DNA of 64,000 nt from Ashinkailepas kermadecensis (taxonomy: Eukaryota > Arthropoda > Thecostraca > Neolepadidae). The translations under genes were made by a program, and so were the position numbers. The stretch covers positions 1,592,001 through 1,656,000 of the forward strand of contig JAOTOM010005181.1 in assembly GCA_034440615.1 (NCBI GenBank), in the 5' to 3' direction. The notes below the pieces were generated by a model. That model had not been told where the DNA came from. It worked only from the letters and a program-made list of their open reading frames with translations, and ran no database searches. Each line of letters starts with the position of its first letter. The stretch's first letter is position 1. This document shows positions 1-9,108 of this stretch, piece after piece.

Positions 1-436
1 TACAGCATGTATATTTCTGCAGCATAGTTTGCAGACTGAGGAGCAAGTGTAGGTTTAGACAACCAAGTCATGCCTGCTCATCTAATACCCAGGACTTGAT
101 TACGAAATGGGTCATAAGGCTATTTGATTTCATGTAAGAATGTTTTATGTATGTGGTAGATAATAATGATGGGCTTACTGACTGGCTATATAAGTCCTGA
201 AGGTCTGATCGATTTTCTAAAGCAACACAAATAATATAGTTGCTTACATTGTACTAAAAAGGCATCATTAGCCTAGTACATTAACAATTGGGAGCTTATT
301 TATTGTATCTTGCTATTTGAGGTTTAGGGGCGCATCGACTGCAGTGGGCATGCAACTATCTTGCTATTCACTTTATCATACATGTTTCCATGATCTTGGT
401 GAATGTTAACATACATATAGCATGTATCACTATTGC
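1..436. other. intergenic, no gene seen
   Basis: AT-rich sequence without a convincing open frame, RNA gene or repeat. It lies outside the small DNA element that begins near 441. Confidence 0.5.
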
Positions 437-440
437 TTAA

Positions 441-1442
441 CACGCGCACGTCCGGGGGGGGGGGGCAGATATCTGCCCCCCCTGCGGTTTTTCCTAATTT
501 GCCGCCATACTAATCGGGTTAGCAAGGCCAAATCTCGTATGGCTGTTCATTAGTCTTTTCCACATATCCTCAGAAATGTTTGACCCTGGGTCATCTCAAG
601 TCAGCTCACCAGGTCAGGCGAAGTGACCCAACATCCCTCGGAGTCTAGGTGGCATCACTTACACAATAATTGGGCGATTGATTTCAAACTTATAACACGT
701 CATGATCTCATCAGGGACTATAATATATATCTCGTTGTTTTCGTAGCATTGACCTGAGGTCAGGTCGTGGCCATGGTTTCCCCCATTATAGGCCTATGGT
801 AAAATATACAAATGTTTCCTGGTTACATATTTGCTCTCGGAATGACCTCACAACGGTTATGGCGTGTAGTTGGAAGCTATTCTCAATGTTACCGCTGACA
901 TTTTTGCTCAGTGACCTCACTAAGGTCATCTGAGGTCACCTGAGATCACTAGCACATTTCTGCGCATTATATCGCACTGCATTGAGCTAGAAGGCTGATG
1001 AAATTACCGTCATTGTGCTTGTATCGCCAAGACGTGTCGATCGTTACATTACATGACCTCCTAGGCTACCTCATGACCTTGACCTGAGGTCAGTTTCGGA
1101 GTTGACCTGACCTTAAATCACACAGCGTATTGTCGATAGCACATTTCAAGGGCTGTCGAATAGCATTCGCCGTTTGTTTCTATCTGCTACAGGTCCTGAG
1201 ATATGTGTCAATATCTGAGGGTCCCACCCGATCTGGTCGAATTCGACCTATGATGACCCAGTGACCTAAATATTGACCTGAGCAAAAAATGACCGAAATA
1301 CTTTCGATAGAGCTTGTCACCAGCTATCCAACGCCGTTTTCGGTTTGTCGCTACCTAGCATAGTTCTGGAGATCTTAGGGGGGGAGACATCTGCCCCCCC
1401 CCCCCCGAACATGCGAAGTTGGCGCGGACCGCCGGACGTGCG
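441..1442. mobile_element. Non-autonomous TIR element with G/C-run hairpin ends (copy E1)
   Basis: An element of about 1 kb with inverted termini: CGCACGTCCGG near the left end and its reverse complement at 1432-1442. TTAA at 437-440 precedes the left end, but no clear TTAA follows the right end, so that side may have decayed. Both ends carry a G-run/C-run hairpin, GGGGGCAGATATCTGCCCCC at the left and a similar one at 1379-1406. There is no coding potential. The interior is rich in AGGTCA half-sites, including three in a row at 923, 933 and 943 (the last degenerate), each separated by 4 bp. The terminal architecture is shared with the elements at 9109, 19210 and 41768, so I treat them as one structural family. 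The transposase superfamily is unknown; TTAA targets are used by piggyBac and Kolobok groups. Confidence 0.6.
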
Positions 1443-1459
1443 ATAAAAAGTTATTGTTT

Positions 1460-1497
1460 ATTGCTTAACAATAACCAATTTCTTATTGTTAAGCAAT
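1460..1497. repeat. Perfect 15-bp-stem hairpin
   Basis: ATTGCTTAACAATAA at 1460-1474 is exactly repeated in inverted orientation at 1483-1497, with an 8-nt loop. It lies just outside the right end of the preceding element. Function is unknown. Confidence 0.8.
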
Positions 1498-1934
1498 GCA
1501 ATAAGAAATTGGAATTGCAGCTGAAGTCCAGCTCCTAGATTGTAACATGCCAGATCATCCTCTAACTTCCATCACATGTAACAGGATACAGTAATGCCGT
1601 GCCAGCCCGTCATAGCGAAATCTAAATTGGCGAATGCTTAACATGGTAACATTAATGTGCACATTTTGCTGCCAAAGAATACCTCCAAACCAATGTGGAT
1701 GTTTTGTTTTGCGATCAGTTTTCGGGGGCATTGGTAAAGATGCTCAATAAGACACTTTTTTAGTTATAACGTAACTTAATATCATATGTGTACTTTCTAA
1801 CTCTGTTTTTATCACAATTTTTTGTGATAAACTAGCTATCTAACTTTATATGTGAGCCTGATTAGTACATGCACTGAACTATCTGATGACATCCTAATTA
1901 ATTCATGCATTTTACTTTTTCAGATGAGTACCAT
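1498..1934. other. intergenic, no gene seen
   Basis: AT-rich sequence between the small DNA element and the start of rDNA similarity. No gene or RNA is supported. Confidence 0.45.
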
Positions 1935-2503
1935 AACCGCACTTCGGTTTTATGGAAGGTCTCGCCTGACCCGCGCATGGATACCCGCAGAGCGGTGTGT
2001 ACTTCACACCGTCTCGTGCGTCATGGTCGGCCCTTGAAACACCGAGCGAGGGGACATGTTCAATGCCCGCGTCCGTCCGTACCCGACACCGCATCAGGTC
2101 TCCAAGGTGAACAGCCTCTGGTCGATAGACGAATGTAGGTAAGGGAAGTCGGCAAAATGGATCCGTAACTTCGGGATAAGGATTGGCTCTGAGGCTTCGG
2201 TCGTTCGGGCCTCTCTGTGAAGTGGTCAAGGTGCCGCGATCGCTTGGGCTAGGTCTTGTGCTGGTCACGAGACTTACTGGACCTTGTCCGCGTGTCACCC
2301 ACCATGGATCGGTCTGGCTTGTCGGCCCGTCCGGCCGTGCGGCGTGGCGTGCGGCGTGCAAACGTCGCACGCTCGCTGTCGGTCGACGGGAACAACCGCG
2401 TCGTTCGGCAACTAAGAAGCAACTCAGAACTGGCACGGACCAGGGGAATCCGACTGACTAATTAAATCATAGCATCGCGATGGCCAAGGTCGGTGTTGAC
2501 GCG

Positions 2504-2535
<32 letters not shown>

Positions 2536-2551
2536 AGTGAAGAAATTCATC

Positions 2552-2584
<33 letters not shown>
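1935..2584 (+). rRNA. 28S rRNA fragment, 5' part (upstream of R2 insertion), probably a pseudogene
   Basis: From about 2090 the sequence follows animal large-subunit rRNA closely: the AGGTCTCCAAGGTGAACAGC block, CCTCTGGTCGATAG, the AATGTAGGTAAGGGAAGTCG block, the AACTCAGAACTGGCACGGAC block and finally the GCGGGTAAACGGCGGGAG block. Similarity ends at AACTATGACT (2584), where intact 28S would continue CTCTTAAGG to the R2 cleavage site. Similarity between about 1935 and 2090 is weaker, so that border is approximate. The rest of the 28S gene, 5.8S and 18S are not in the window. Several normally invariant positions differ, for example in the segment before GCATCGCGA and in ATTCATCCAAGCGCG, where ATTCAACCAAGCGCG is expected. 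This points to an orphan, non-functional rDNA piece rather than a unit of the working array. Confidence 0.85.
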
Positions 2585-2585
<1 letters not shown>

Positions 2586-2587
2586 TC

Positions 2588-2698
2588 GGCGGTCGAAGGT
2601 TTGGGCGTTAAAACCCTGACCAAGTCCGGACTCCCCACCTCTTCGTGGTGGCCGCTAGTAACTGCCCCCCCCTAACAGGGGGGCAGGCTAACGGGGAG
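2588..2698 (+). ncRNA. HDV-like self-cleaving ribozyme at the R2 5' end
   Basis: The sequence folds into the complete HDV double pseudoknot. P1 is 2588-2594 with 2650-2656 (7 bp, starting with a G·U wobble at the predicted cleavage site, as in HDV). P2 is CTCCCC 2631-2636 with GGGGAG 2693-2698. P3 is ACC 2637-2639 with GGT 2647-2649, closing the 7-nt loop TCTTCGT, very close to the HDV L3. P4 is a perfect 9-bp helix, 2662-2670 with 2678-2686. J4/2 reads GCTAAC, placing the catalytic cytosine at 2688. Cleavage would fall before G2588, about three bases after the last recognisable 28S base, so it would release the 5' end of the R2 transcript from the rRNA co-transcript. R2 elements are known to use such ribozymes. 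The pairing was found by eye. Confidence 0.85.
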
Positions 2699-2740
2699 AC
2701 GGTATAAGGCTTGCCGGGTTGCCAGCCCGACATGCCGTGA

Positions 2741-4303
2741 ATCTTTGGTCCAAACAATAATCGCGCAAGACGGCTCTCGAGCGGTTTAAATACCGCCGAA
2801 CCGGAGACTGAACTTTTAACCCGACCGGACCCGGGGGTACCAGCCAGAGGTGCCGTTCTTTGTGAAGACTGTGGAAGATCTTTCACTACCAAGACCGGTA
2901 AACAGCTCCATCGACGAAAGGCTCACCCAGAGACCTTTCATGCAGAGCAGGCAGCCCAACAGGCCGCAAAGACAAAGCCACGCTGGCAAGACGAGGACGA
3001 CTTTCTGTTAGCCACGAAAGAGTTGGAACTCGTCAAGTCTGGAGTAAAATTCGTAAACAAAGCCCTAAAACTGGCTTTTCCAGACAAATCACTGGAATCA
3101 ATCAAGTGTCATAGAAAGCAGAGAAAGTATATAGCTGTGCGAGAGCAGCTACGCGTAAGTCTGGAAAACGCGCAATTAGCTGGCGTGGCAACCAGCCCTG
3201 GAACTGGACCAGCCCAAACGGGACAAAGGGCCCCATATACTGATACAGAAACAGGAGTGCAAACGGAAGTGGAAATGGAGGGGGAAAGAGAGGACCCAAA
3301 CGTGGCTATTCTCGAGGTCCTGCGAGCACTCCCACCATTCGAAGGCCAAAGACCTCAATGGGGGGAGGACCTACTCGACCGAGCCATCGCGGCACACGGC
3401 AACTGCGACCTGGTCAAGTCCTTGCTCGATGATCACGCTAAGCAGATTCGTGCCCGCACCACGCCTCGTACTGCCAAAAGATCAAAGGAGGCCAGGACGA
3501 GACGAGCGTCCCAAACATGTACACCTAGTCAATTGCGAAAGAGACAGTATGCCCGAGTTCAAGCCACGTTTACCAAAAACAGACGTAAAGGGGCCCAGCT
3601 TGTTCTCGACGGCAGCTGGAAAACGGACCCGAATGAGAACCAAACAGTCTCTCCTGAGGAACAGGAGGCGTTCTGGGCACCTCTGTTTGGCCGCAGAAGT
3701 GTGCCAGACACACGGCAGATCACCGATCCAAAGCCAACGGACCACTCTATAGCCAGACCCATTACGGCAGACGAGATCAAATGGGCTAAGAAGGCGACAA
3801 AGCTTGAGTCAGCCCCAGGGCCCGACGGAATCACCGTCAGACTGCTCAGGAAGATTCCTACCAGCATCATCTTAAAAGTGTACAACTTATGGCTGATGAC
3901 TGAGTATGTCCCAATGCCAATGAGGCACTCAAGGACCACACTGATCCCGAAGGTTCCTGCGCCCAGCAAACCAGCGCAGTTTCGGCCAATTTCAGTGTCG
4001 TCAGTCATCCTGCGAATGTTCTGCAGGATACTGGCCTCACGCTTCGACACGGCGAAACCGCTGAACGAGCTGCAGCGTGCCTTCATCAAAGCCGATGGAT
4101 GCGCAGAAAACGTCACCATTCTCAGTGCTGCCATCTGGGAGGCAAAGGCCAGACTGAAACCGCTCGCTATCGCGACGATTGACTTGACCAAGGCTTTCGA
4201 CTCGGTCTCTCATGACTCGATCTTTCGAGCCATGACCCGAGTCGGGCTGCCACCAAAGGCAAGTGAACGTGGTCCGCTCTCTGTATCAGAATTCAACTAC
4301 TGA
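2741..4303 (+). CDS. R2 protein, N-terminal part: zinc finger, Myb-like and first half of RT (frameshifted)
   Basis: The frame is open from just after a TGA at 2738-2740 until a stop at 4303. There is no ATG between the ribozyme and the zinc finger, which fits R2 biology where initiation does not need a normal start codon; the true start is unknown. A CCHH finger spans 2861-2926 (CEDCGRSF...H-x4-H), followed by a basic Myb-like segment starting at RWQDEDDFLLA. These two modules bind the 28S target. RT begins near 3780 with SAPGPDGITV, then FRPISVSS and the first catalytic aspartate motif in IDLTKAFDSVSHD near 4175. After VGLPPK (about 4255) the protein continues in the next frame at 4263. One inserted base, or a two-base deletion, near 4258-4263 would explain the break. 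The residues after that point (SERGPLSVSEFNY) are out of frame. Confidence 0.9.
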   Translation: MFGPNNNRARRLSSGLNTAEPETELLTRPDPGVPARGAVLCEDCGRSFTTKTGKQLHRRKAHPETFHAEQAAQQAAKTKPRWQDEDDFLLATKELELVKSGVKFVNKALKLAFPDKSLESIKCHRKQRKYIAVREQLRVSLENAQLAGVATSPGTGPAQTGQRAPYTDTETGVQTEVEMEGEREDPNVAILEVLRALPPFEGQRPQWGEDLLDRAIAAHGNCDLVKSLLDDHAKQIRARTTPRTAKRSKEARTRRASQTCTPSQLRKRQYARVQATFTKNRRKGAQLVLDGSWKTDPNENQTVSPEEQEAFWAPLFGRRSVPDTRQITDPKPTDHSIARPITADEIKWAKKATKLESAPGPDGITVRLLRKIPTSIILKVYNLWLMTEYVPMPMRHSRTTLIPKVPAPSKPAQFRPISVSSVILRMFCRILASRFDTAKPLNELQRAFIKADGCAENVTILSAAIWEAKARLKPLAIATIDLTKAFDSVSHDSIFRAMTRVGLPPKASERGPLSVSEFNY

Positions 4304-5897
4304 ATTACGACGCGACGCAGTAATCAACGTCACCCAGGGGGTCAGACAGGGAGACCCAATGAGCCCGTACCTCTTCAATGCGGTATTGGATGAGGCGATT
4401 GAGAAGGTTCAAACGGGACCTGACGACGATATCCCACCCGTCATGGGTTTTGCCGATGACTTGGTCATCATGGCGAGAACACCGCGGATGCTCCAGGCGC
4501 GTTTGAACAAAATCAACGACCTGCTGGAACCAACAGGACTGAGACCTAACCCCGAAAAGTGCTCTTCTTTAACTATAAGAGCAATGGGACGTGAGAAAAA
4601 GACAATTGTGGATAACTCTACCAAATACACCATTGGCGGAGCCACCATGCCTACAATGGGACCGACAAACACCATGAAATATCTGGGTGTCCAGATAGGT
4701 CCAAACGGTGTGACTGAGAACGCGGCTGAGAAGCTGAGCAAAGGCATCCTTAATGTCACCCAAGCGCCTCTCAAGCCGCAACAACGGATGTACATACTCA
4801 AAACAAACCTAATACCGAGTCTACACCACGCCCTCGTATTGGGAGATCCAACCGCGAAAGCGCTGAAAGCGCTGGACCTGCAGATCAGGCAAGCGACCAG
4901 GTCGTGGCTCCACATGCCAAAGGACGCCCCCCTCGAGTTCTTCTACGCCCATGTGGCAGACGGAGGGCTGGGCGTCCCCCAGCTCGCGAAAACCATTCCC
5001 TCAGCCATAAAGGCGAGGCGATCAAAGCTCGAAGCTTCCTCCCACCCATACGTGAGGAGACTGATGAACTCAGAGTTCTGGCTTCGGCAACGAAACCGGT
5101 ACCTGAACTGCCCTGACAAGACCCAGATCAGAAGACAACAGGCCCTGTCCCTGTACACTAAGCTAGACGGGCGCGGCCTACAGAACGCCAGCAATGTCCC
5201 CAATACAAACGCATGGGTCGACGCAGGCACGCGCTTACAAAAAGGATCCAAATTCATCGGAGCCATTGCCGTCCGGGGAAATCTGCTCCCAACTGCAGCA
5301 CGGCTCGGGCGAGGCCGAACTGCCCAACAGGCTCAGTCCTCCCTTTGCGACGCGGGTTGCCGACAACCCGAGACACTAGCACACATATCCCAAACGTGCA
5401 CTAGATCCGCACCGGGACGTGTGACGAGACACGACAAAATCTCCCATTACATCTCTGGACGACTACGATGCCGAGGATACACAGTAACGGAAGAACCGCG
5501 AATACCAACAACCGCAGGACTGAGAAAACCCGACGTCGTGGCTGTCAAAGGCAACCAGATCAACGTCCTGGACACTCAGATCCTAGCAGACAATGCTAAC
5601 TTGGAAGAAGCCCACACGAGGAAAAGCAGGTATTACAATACCAAGGAAGTGGCTGACTTCCTCGTTGCCCGAGCCGGCATAGACCCAGCCCAAGCCCTCG
5701 TCACCTTCGGGTCAATAACCCTCAACTGGCGGGGAGGTTGGTGCGCTACATCAGCAGCCAACCTGAAGAAGATAAGCTTATCTCCCAAAGACCTAATGCT
5801 AATCACCCTGAAAACGGTTGAATATACCTACTGGTCCTGGAAGATGTTTAAAAAGTCCACAAGAACCCGGCGCCCCTGGCAGACACCCACGATATGA
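4263..5897 (+). CDS. R2 protein, C-terminal part: RT catalytic core, CCHC knuckle and restriction-like endonuclease
   Basis: This continues the R2 protein in the +1 frame and is uninterrupted to TGA at 5895-5897. RT motifs include GVRQGDPMSPYLFN and the catalytic FADD at 4449-4460, so the polymerase site is intact. The thumb region follows, with KYLGVQIGPNG. A CCHC knuckle (C-x3-C-x7-H-x4-C) lies at 5346-5399, followed by the restriction-like endonuclease with RKPDVV (5523-5540) and VLDTQI. R2 proteins nick the 28S gene and prime reverse transcription at the nick. Apart from the junction with the upstream frame there are no stops, and all expected domains are present, so decay is slight. The first codons shown are not a real start; this is the second half of one roughly 1,050-residue protein. 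Confidence 0.92.
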   Translation: MNVVRSLYQNSTTELRRDAVINVTQGVRQGDPMSPYLFNAVLDEAIEKVQTGPDDDIPPVMGFADDLVIMARTPRMLQARLNKINDLLEPTGLRPNPEKCSSLTIRAMGREKKTIVDNSTKYTIGGATMPTMGPTNTMKYLGVQIGPNGVTENAAEKLSKGILNVTQAPLKPQQRMYILKTNLIPSLHHALVLGDPTAKALKALDLQIRQATRSWLHMPKDAPLEFFYAHVADGGLGVPQLAKTIPSAIKARRSKLEASSHPYVRRLMNSEFWLRQRNRYLNCPDKTQIRRQQALSLYTKLDGRGLQNASNVPNTNAWVDAGTRLQKGSKFIGAIAVRGNLLPTAARLGRGRTAQQAQSSLCDAGCRQPETLAHISQTCTRSAPGRVTRHDKISHYISGRLRCRGYTVTEEPRIPTTAGLRKPDVVAVKGNQINVLDTQILADNANLEEAHTRKSRYYNTKEVADFLVARAGIDPAQALVTFGSITLNWRGGWCATSAANLKKISLSPKDLMLITLKTVEYTYWSWKMFKKSTRTRRPWQTPTI

Positions 5898-6025
5898 CGC
5901 CGCAAGGCCGAAGACTGGGCTGCGAGGGTTGAAGTCCGCGTTAGTCCCCGCGGGATATAAATAGGGACGAACTACAGCACCCTCTGAAGTGTTTTATATG
6001 TGGGAGAAAAAAAAACAAAAAAAAA
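5898..6025 (+). other. R2 3' UTR and A-rich tail
   Basis: A short 3' UTR of about 110 nt ends in an A-run broken by one C (6007-6025). The run joins directly to 28S at 6026. R2 RNAs are recognised by their 3' UTR structure during target-primed reverse transcription; this one is short for the family. Confidence 0.8.
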
Positions 6026-6070
<45 letters not shown>

Positions 6071-6084
6071 CAACGAGATTCCCA

Positions 6085-6136
<52 letters not shown>

Positions 6137-6141
6137 TCGTC

Positions 6142-6176
<35 letters not shown>

Positions 6177-6400
6177 ATCTGACTCTGTGAGGAGACATGG
6201 CAGGTGTAGTCTAAGTGGGAGACGCAAGTCGAATGTGAAAGACCACTACTTTCATTGTCTCATCACTAACACAGTGATAAGGGAACTCGAACTCTTTCAG
6301 AGCTCGCGATTCTCGATTCAAGGCGCACTCTTCGGGTTTTGATCTTCAAGGCCCTTCGTTTCCCTGTTTTAGAGAAACGCACACGCATTTACGCATTAAG
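6026..6400 (+). rRNA. 28S rRNA fragment, 3' part (downstream of R2 insertion), truncated
   Basis: Starts at the R2 cut with TAGCCAAATGCCTCGTCATC and continues through the ATTAGTGACGCGCATGAATG, GAGATTCCCACTGTCCCTAT and GGGGAAAGAAGACCCTGTTG blocks to TCTGACTCTGTGAGGAGACATG. After about 6240 it enters a variable domain, and similarity fades by about 6400. Intact 28S would extend roughly another kilobase, so the gene is cut short. Substitutions occur in conserved stretches, for example GGCTTGGAATCGTCAGCGGG and CTCTAATCTGACTC where CTCTAGTCTGACTC is usual. Confidence 0.88.
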
Positions 6401-7134
6401 ATTCCGAACATAGACCCGAGGCTGTGTGAGGGGCAGACTATCGAGGACCTCTTGAAATACAGCACACTGTATTATCCCAAGTTGAAGGAGAGGTGTATGA
6501 GTGCCACTGGAGATAGGAATGTGGTAGAGGACAGCTCACTGCATGTGAGGAAGTGTCGTGCCGATACCCATTTTAGGAAGGAGTCTGAGGGACCATATGC
6601 CCAGGTTCAGCGGCACCATGGGATTGAGCTGGTTGTGAAGATTGCGTTTGGGAGGCGTGTCGGCGAAGCGTTTCGGGAGATGGACTGCTGCTGAAGCCAT
6701 CAGCAAGCGGTAGTTTGATTGCTGTTGCCCGCCTGGCAGTAACAGTTGCTTCATACCCCGCAGCAATATTGCAGCCGGCCTCGCAACAAGAGCTGACGCT
6801 GACGCCAGAGCAAAAGCTGTTGGCGGGCCGCAGTAACAGGAACTGCAGCTGCGAGCCGCGCAGTCATGTAGGTGTGTAGGTATAAAGTGTTTTTATCGTG
6901 GTGATTTATTTTGAGTAAGACATTTTTATTCAATGTTGCTGCTCTGCTTGGCTTTGATGCTCTAAAGGTTGCTGCAAGCCTTGTGAACCTCGGATGTTAC
7001 GGACAGCTGACCTTCAATGATAACCAATTGGAGGCGTTGTGAGTGAAGCTGACTTTTGTGAAACTTTTGTCGAGAGCTAGCAATTCCAAAGCTCACATAA
7101 CTATAAAAGAAAGGCGGCCTTCACCAGACAGTGA
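6401..7134. other. no recognised gene; one short open stretch
   Basis: An open stretch runs roughly 6390-6694 on the plus strand (DPRLCEGQTIEDLLKYS... ending REMDCC). I do not recognise the product and see no start codon or splice structure that would make it convincing. The rest is unremarkable flank of the following array. Confidence 0.3.
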
Positions 7135-8215
7135 TGGCAGCCTTACATTATCGAGAGCTGCCGGGAGTGTCGCCGCCCCAGCAGCAGAACCTGCCGCTGA
7201 CCCAGCAACAAGGACTGCTGCCGCCTGCCCCGCAACATGGCTTGCTGCCGGCCCCGCAGCAAGACCTGCCGCCGGCCCCGCAGCTACTGTCGCTGGCCCT
7301 GCAGGAAGATGTGCCGTCGGCCTCGTGGCAGGACTTGCCGCCGGCCCCGCAGCAAGGACCACTGCCGCCTGCCCCGCTGCAAGACCTGCCCCGCTGCAAG
7401 ACCTGCCAACGGCCTTGCAGCAAGGACTGCTACTGTGGGTCTCGCAGCACCCGCAGGTAGACTTGCTGCTGGCCCCGAGACAGCACCTGCCACAGACCTT
7501 TCATCAGCACTTGCCGCCCTGTCCCGCAAGAATATTTACAGCCACTGGCACCGCAGCAAGATCTGTCACTGGTCCGTTAGCACCCACAGCACGGCCTGCT
7601 GCCGTCTGCCCCGCAGCAAGGACTGCTGCCGCTGGCCACGCAGCACGACCTGCAGCCGGCCTCACAGCAAGGCCTGCCCCGCAGCAGACTGCTGCCGCCG
7701 GCCCCGCAGCAAGACCTGCAGCAAGACCTGCAGCCGGCCCTACAGCAGGCCCTACAGCAAGACCTGCAGCCGGCCCATCAGCAAGGCCTACCGCTGGCCC
7801 CGCAGCAGAGCCTGCCACCGGCCTTACAGCAAGGACCACTGCCACGGGTCTCGCAGCACCCGCACCTAGACCTGCTGTTGACTTCGCAGCAGCACCTGCC
7901 ACCGATCTCTCAGCAGCACCTGCCGCCGGTCCCGCAAGAATGTCTACAGCCACTGGCTCCGCAGAAAGATCTGTCGCCAGCCCGGCAGCACCCACAGCAC
8001 TGCCTGCTGTCGCCTGCCCTGCAGCAAGGACTGTTGCCGCCGGCCCCGCAGCAAGATTCGCCGTCGGCCCCGCAGCAAGATTCGCCGCCAGCCCCGCAGC
8101 AAGACTCGCCGTCGGCCCCGCAGGAAGATTCGCCGCCGGTCCCGCAGCAAGACTCGCCGTCGGCCCCGCAGTAAGATTTGCTGCCGGCCCCGCAGCAAGA
8201 CCTACCGCTGAAGCG
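7135..8215 (+). repeat. GC-rich minisatellite, about 24-bp degenerate unit
   Basis: About 1.1 kb is built from variants of a 24-bp unit close to CCGGCCCCGCAGCAAGACCT plus CCG. The unit length is a multiple of three, so frames persist: one plus frame reads Gly/Pro/Ala repeats (7043-8332, 429 codons), another reads Pro/Gln repeats (LPPAPQQD), a third Cys/Arg repeats, and the minus strand is also open for 270 codons. That many frames are open argues that openness comes from the lack of T/A-rich codons rather than from coding selection. No start context, domain or splice site favours one frame. I annotate it as a repeat; a low-complexity gene cannot be excluded. Confidence 0.75.
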
Positions 8216-9100
8216 AAGCCTAGTGTCTTGTGGAGTGGATCGTTGGTGGATCGTAGGTCGTTGTGGAGTGACTGTGCGCACGACCAGGGAACAGGGCTCA
8301 TCACAGTGATGATCACAGCGAAGCTGATGTGACGCTATTGACACATTTGTATGTTTCTTCCACGTTGTGCGTTTCCAATTTCATCGTGTCGCATTTATGG
8401 TGTCATGTATAATCATATGTGCATGACGCTACATCAATACATACCGAAATGTACGGCGTAAGTTGTTTTTCTTCGTGCAAAATGATGCATGCCTCCCTAG
8501 AATAGCGATCTTGCATCCCCCAAGATCATTACACTTCATGTGTCAAATCGTTGAAGAAATGGTACATCGAGTGTATATTTGACATGATCTGACAGTCACC
8601 AGTCCTTTGTACAGGTCATGTTCGAAAAATAATTGACCATACCGCAAACAAATTGAAGTCGGCCCAAATATCTGCGTTATAAGCAATGACGTCGTAAATA
8701 GGGCAACACAAATTATATTGCCCCGTATCAAGTCGTGTCAGTTATTTACATGCAAATTATTGAACCTGCAGCGTGCTGACACTAAATCCAGCAGGTTTCA
8801 AGGCGGTCAATTTTATCTTTAAAAAGATAGGAACCGTGAATTAATTTCGAGTGATGACCTCTGGCCTACCCCGAACAAGTGACCTGACATGACCTATGCT
8901 CGTAAGCTTTACACACCTGGGCGCCAAATGACACTGTTGTCGGCGCGCCCTTAAACCCAAATAATCAATCGACAAGTCTTACACACCATCTCAAATCACT
9001 GAAGAATATCTTACACCAAGTTTAAACTCGTTGCGTTGTTCGGTTCATTAGTTATTCCCGAATTACCGGCCGGGGTGACGGTTGCCCTCCCCACCGTGGG
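8216..9100. other. intergenic, no gene seen
   Basis: No convincing coding or RNA gene. Scattered TGACCT half-sites occur near 8855-8900. Confidence 0.4.
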
Positions 9101-9108
9101 TGTGTTAA

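Larger units (their letters stand above)
2585..6025 (+). mobile_element. R2: R2 non-LTR retrotransposon in 28S rDNA
   Basis: A site-specific LINE occupies the exact R2 position. 28S sequence stops at AACTATGACT on the left and resumes at TAGCCAAATGCCTCGTCATC on the right (6026). The last 28S bases before the cut (CTCTTAAGG) are missing at the 5' junction; such small 5' junction deletions are common for R2. Order of parts: HDV-like ribozyme (2588-2698), one long reading frame (2741-5897, one frameshift), a short 3' UTR and an A-rich tail. The protein has one CCHH zinc finger, a Myb-like segment, reverse transcriptase, a CCHC knuckle and a restriction-like endonuclease. A single N-terminal finger is the layout of the R2-D clade. 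The element is about 3.44 kb and looks full-length. Confidence 0.95.

Noticed and set aside
1912..2461. Overlapping frames of up to 174 codons near 2 kb
   Set aside because: They lie in 28S rDNA similarity.
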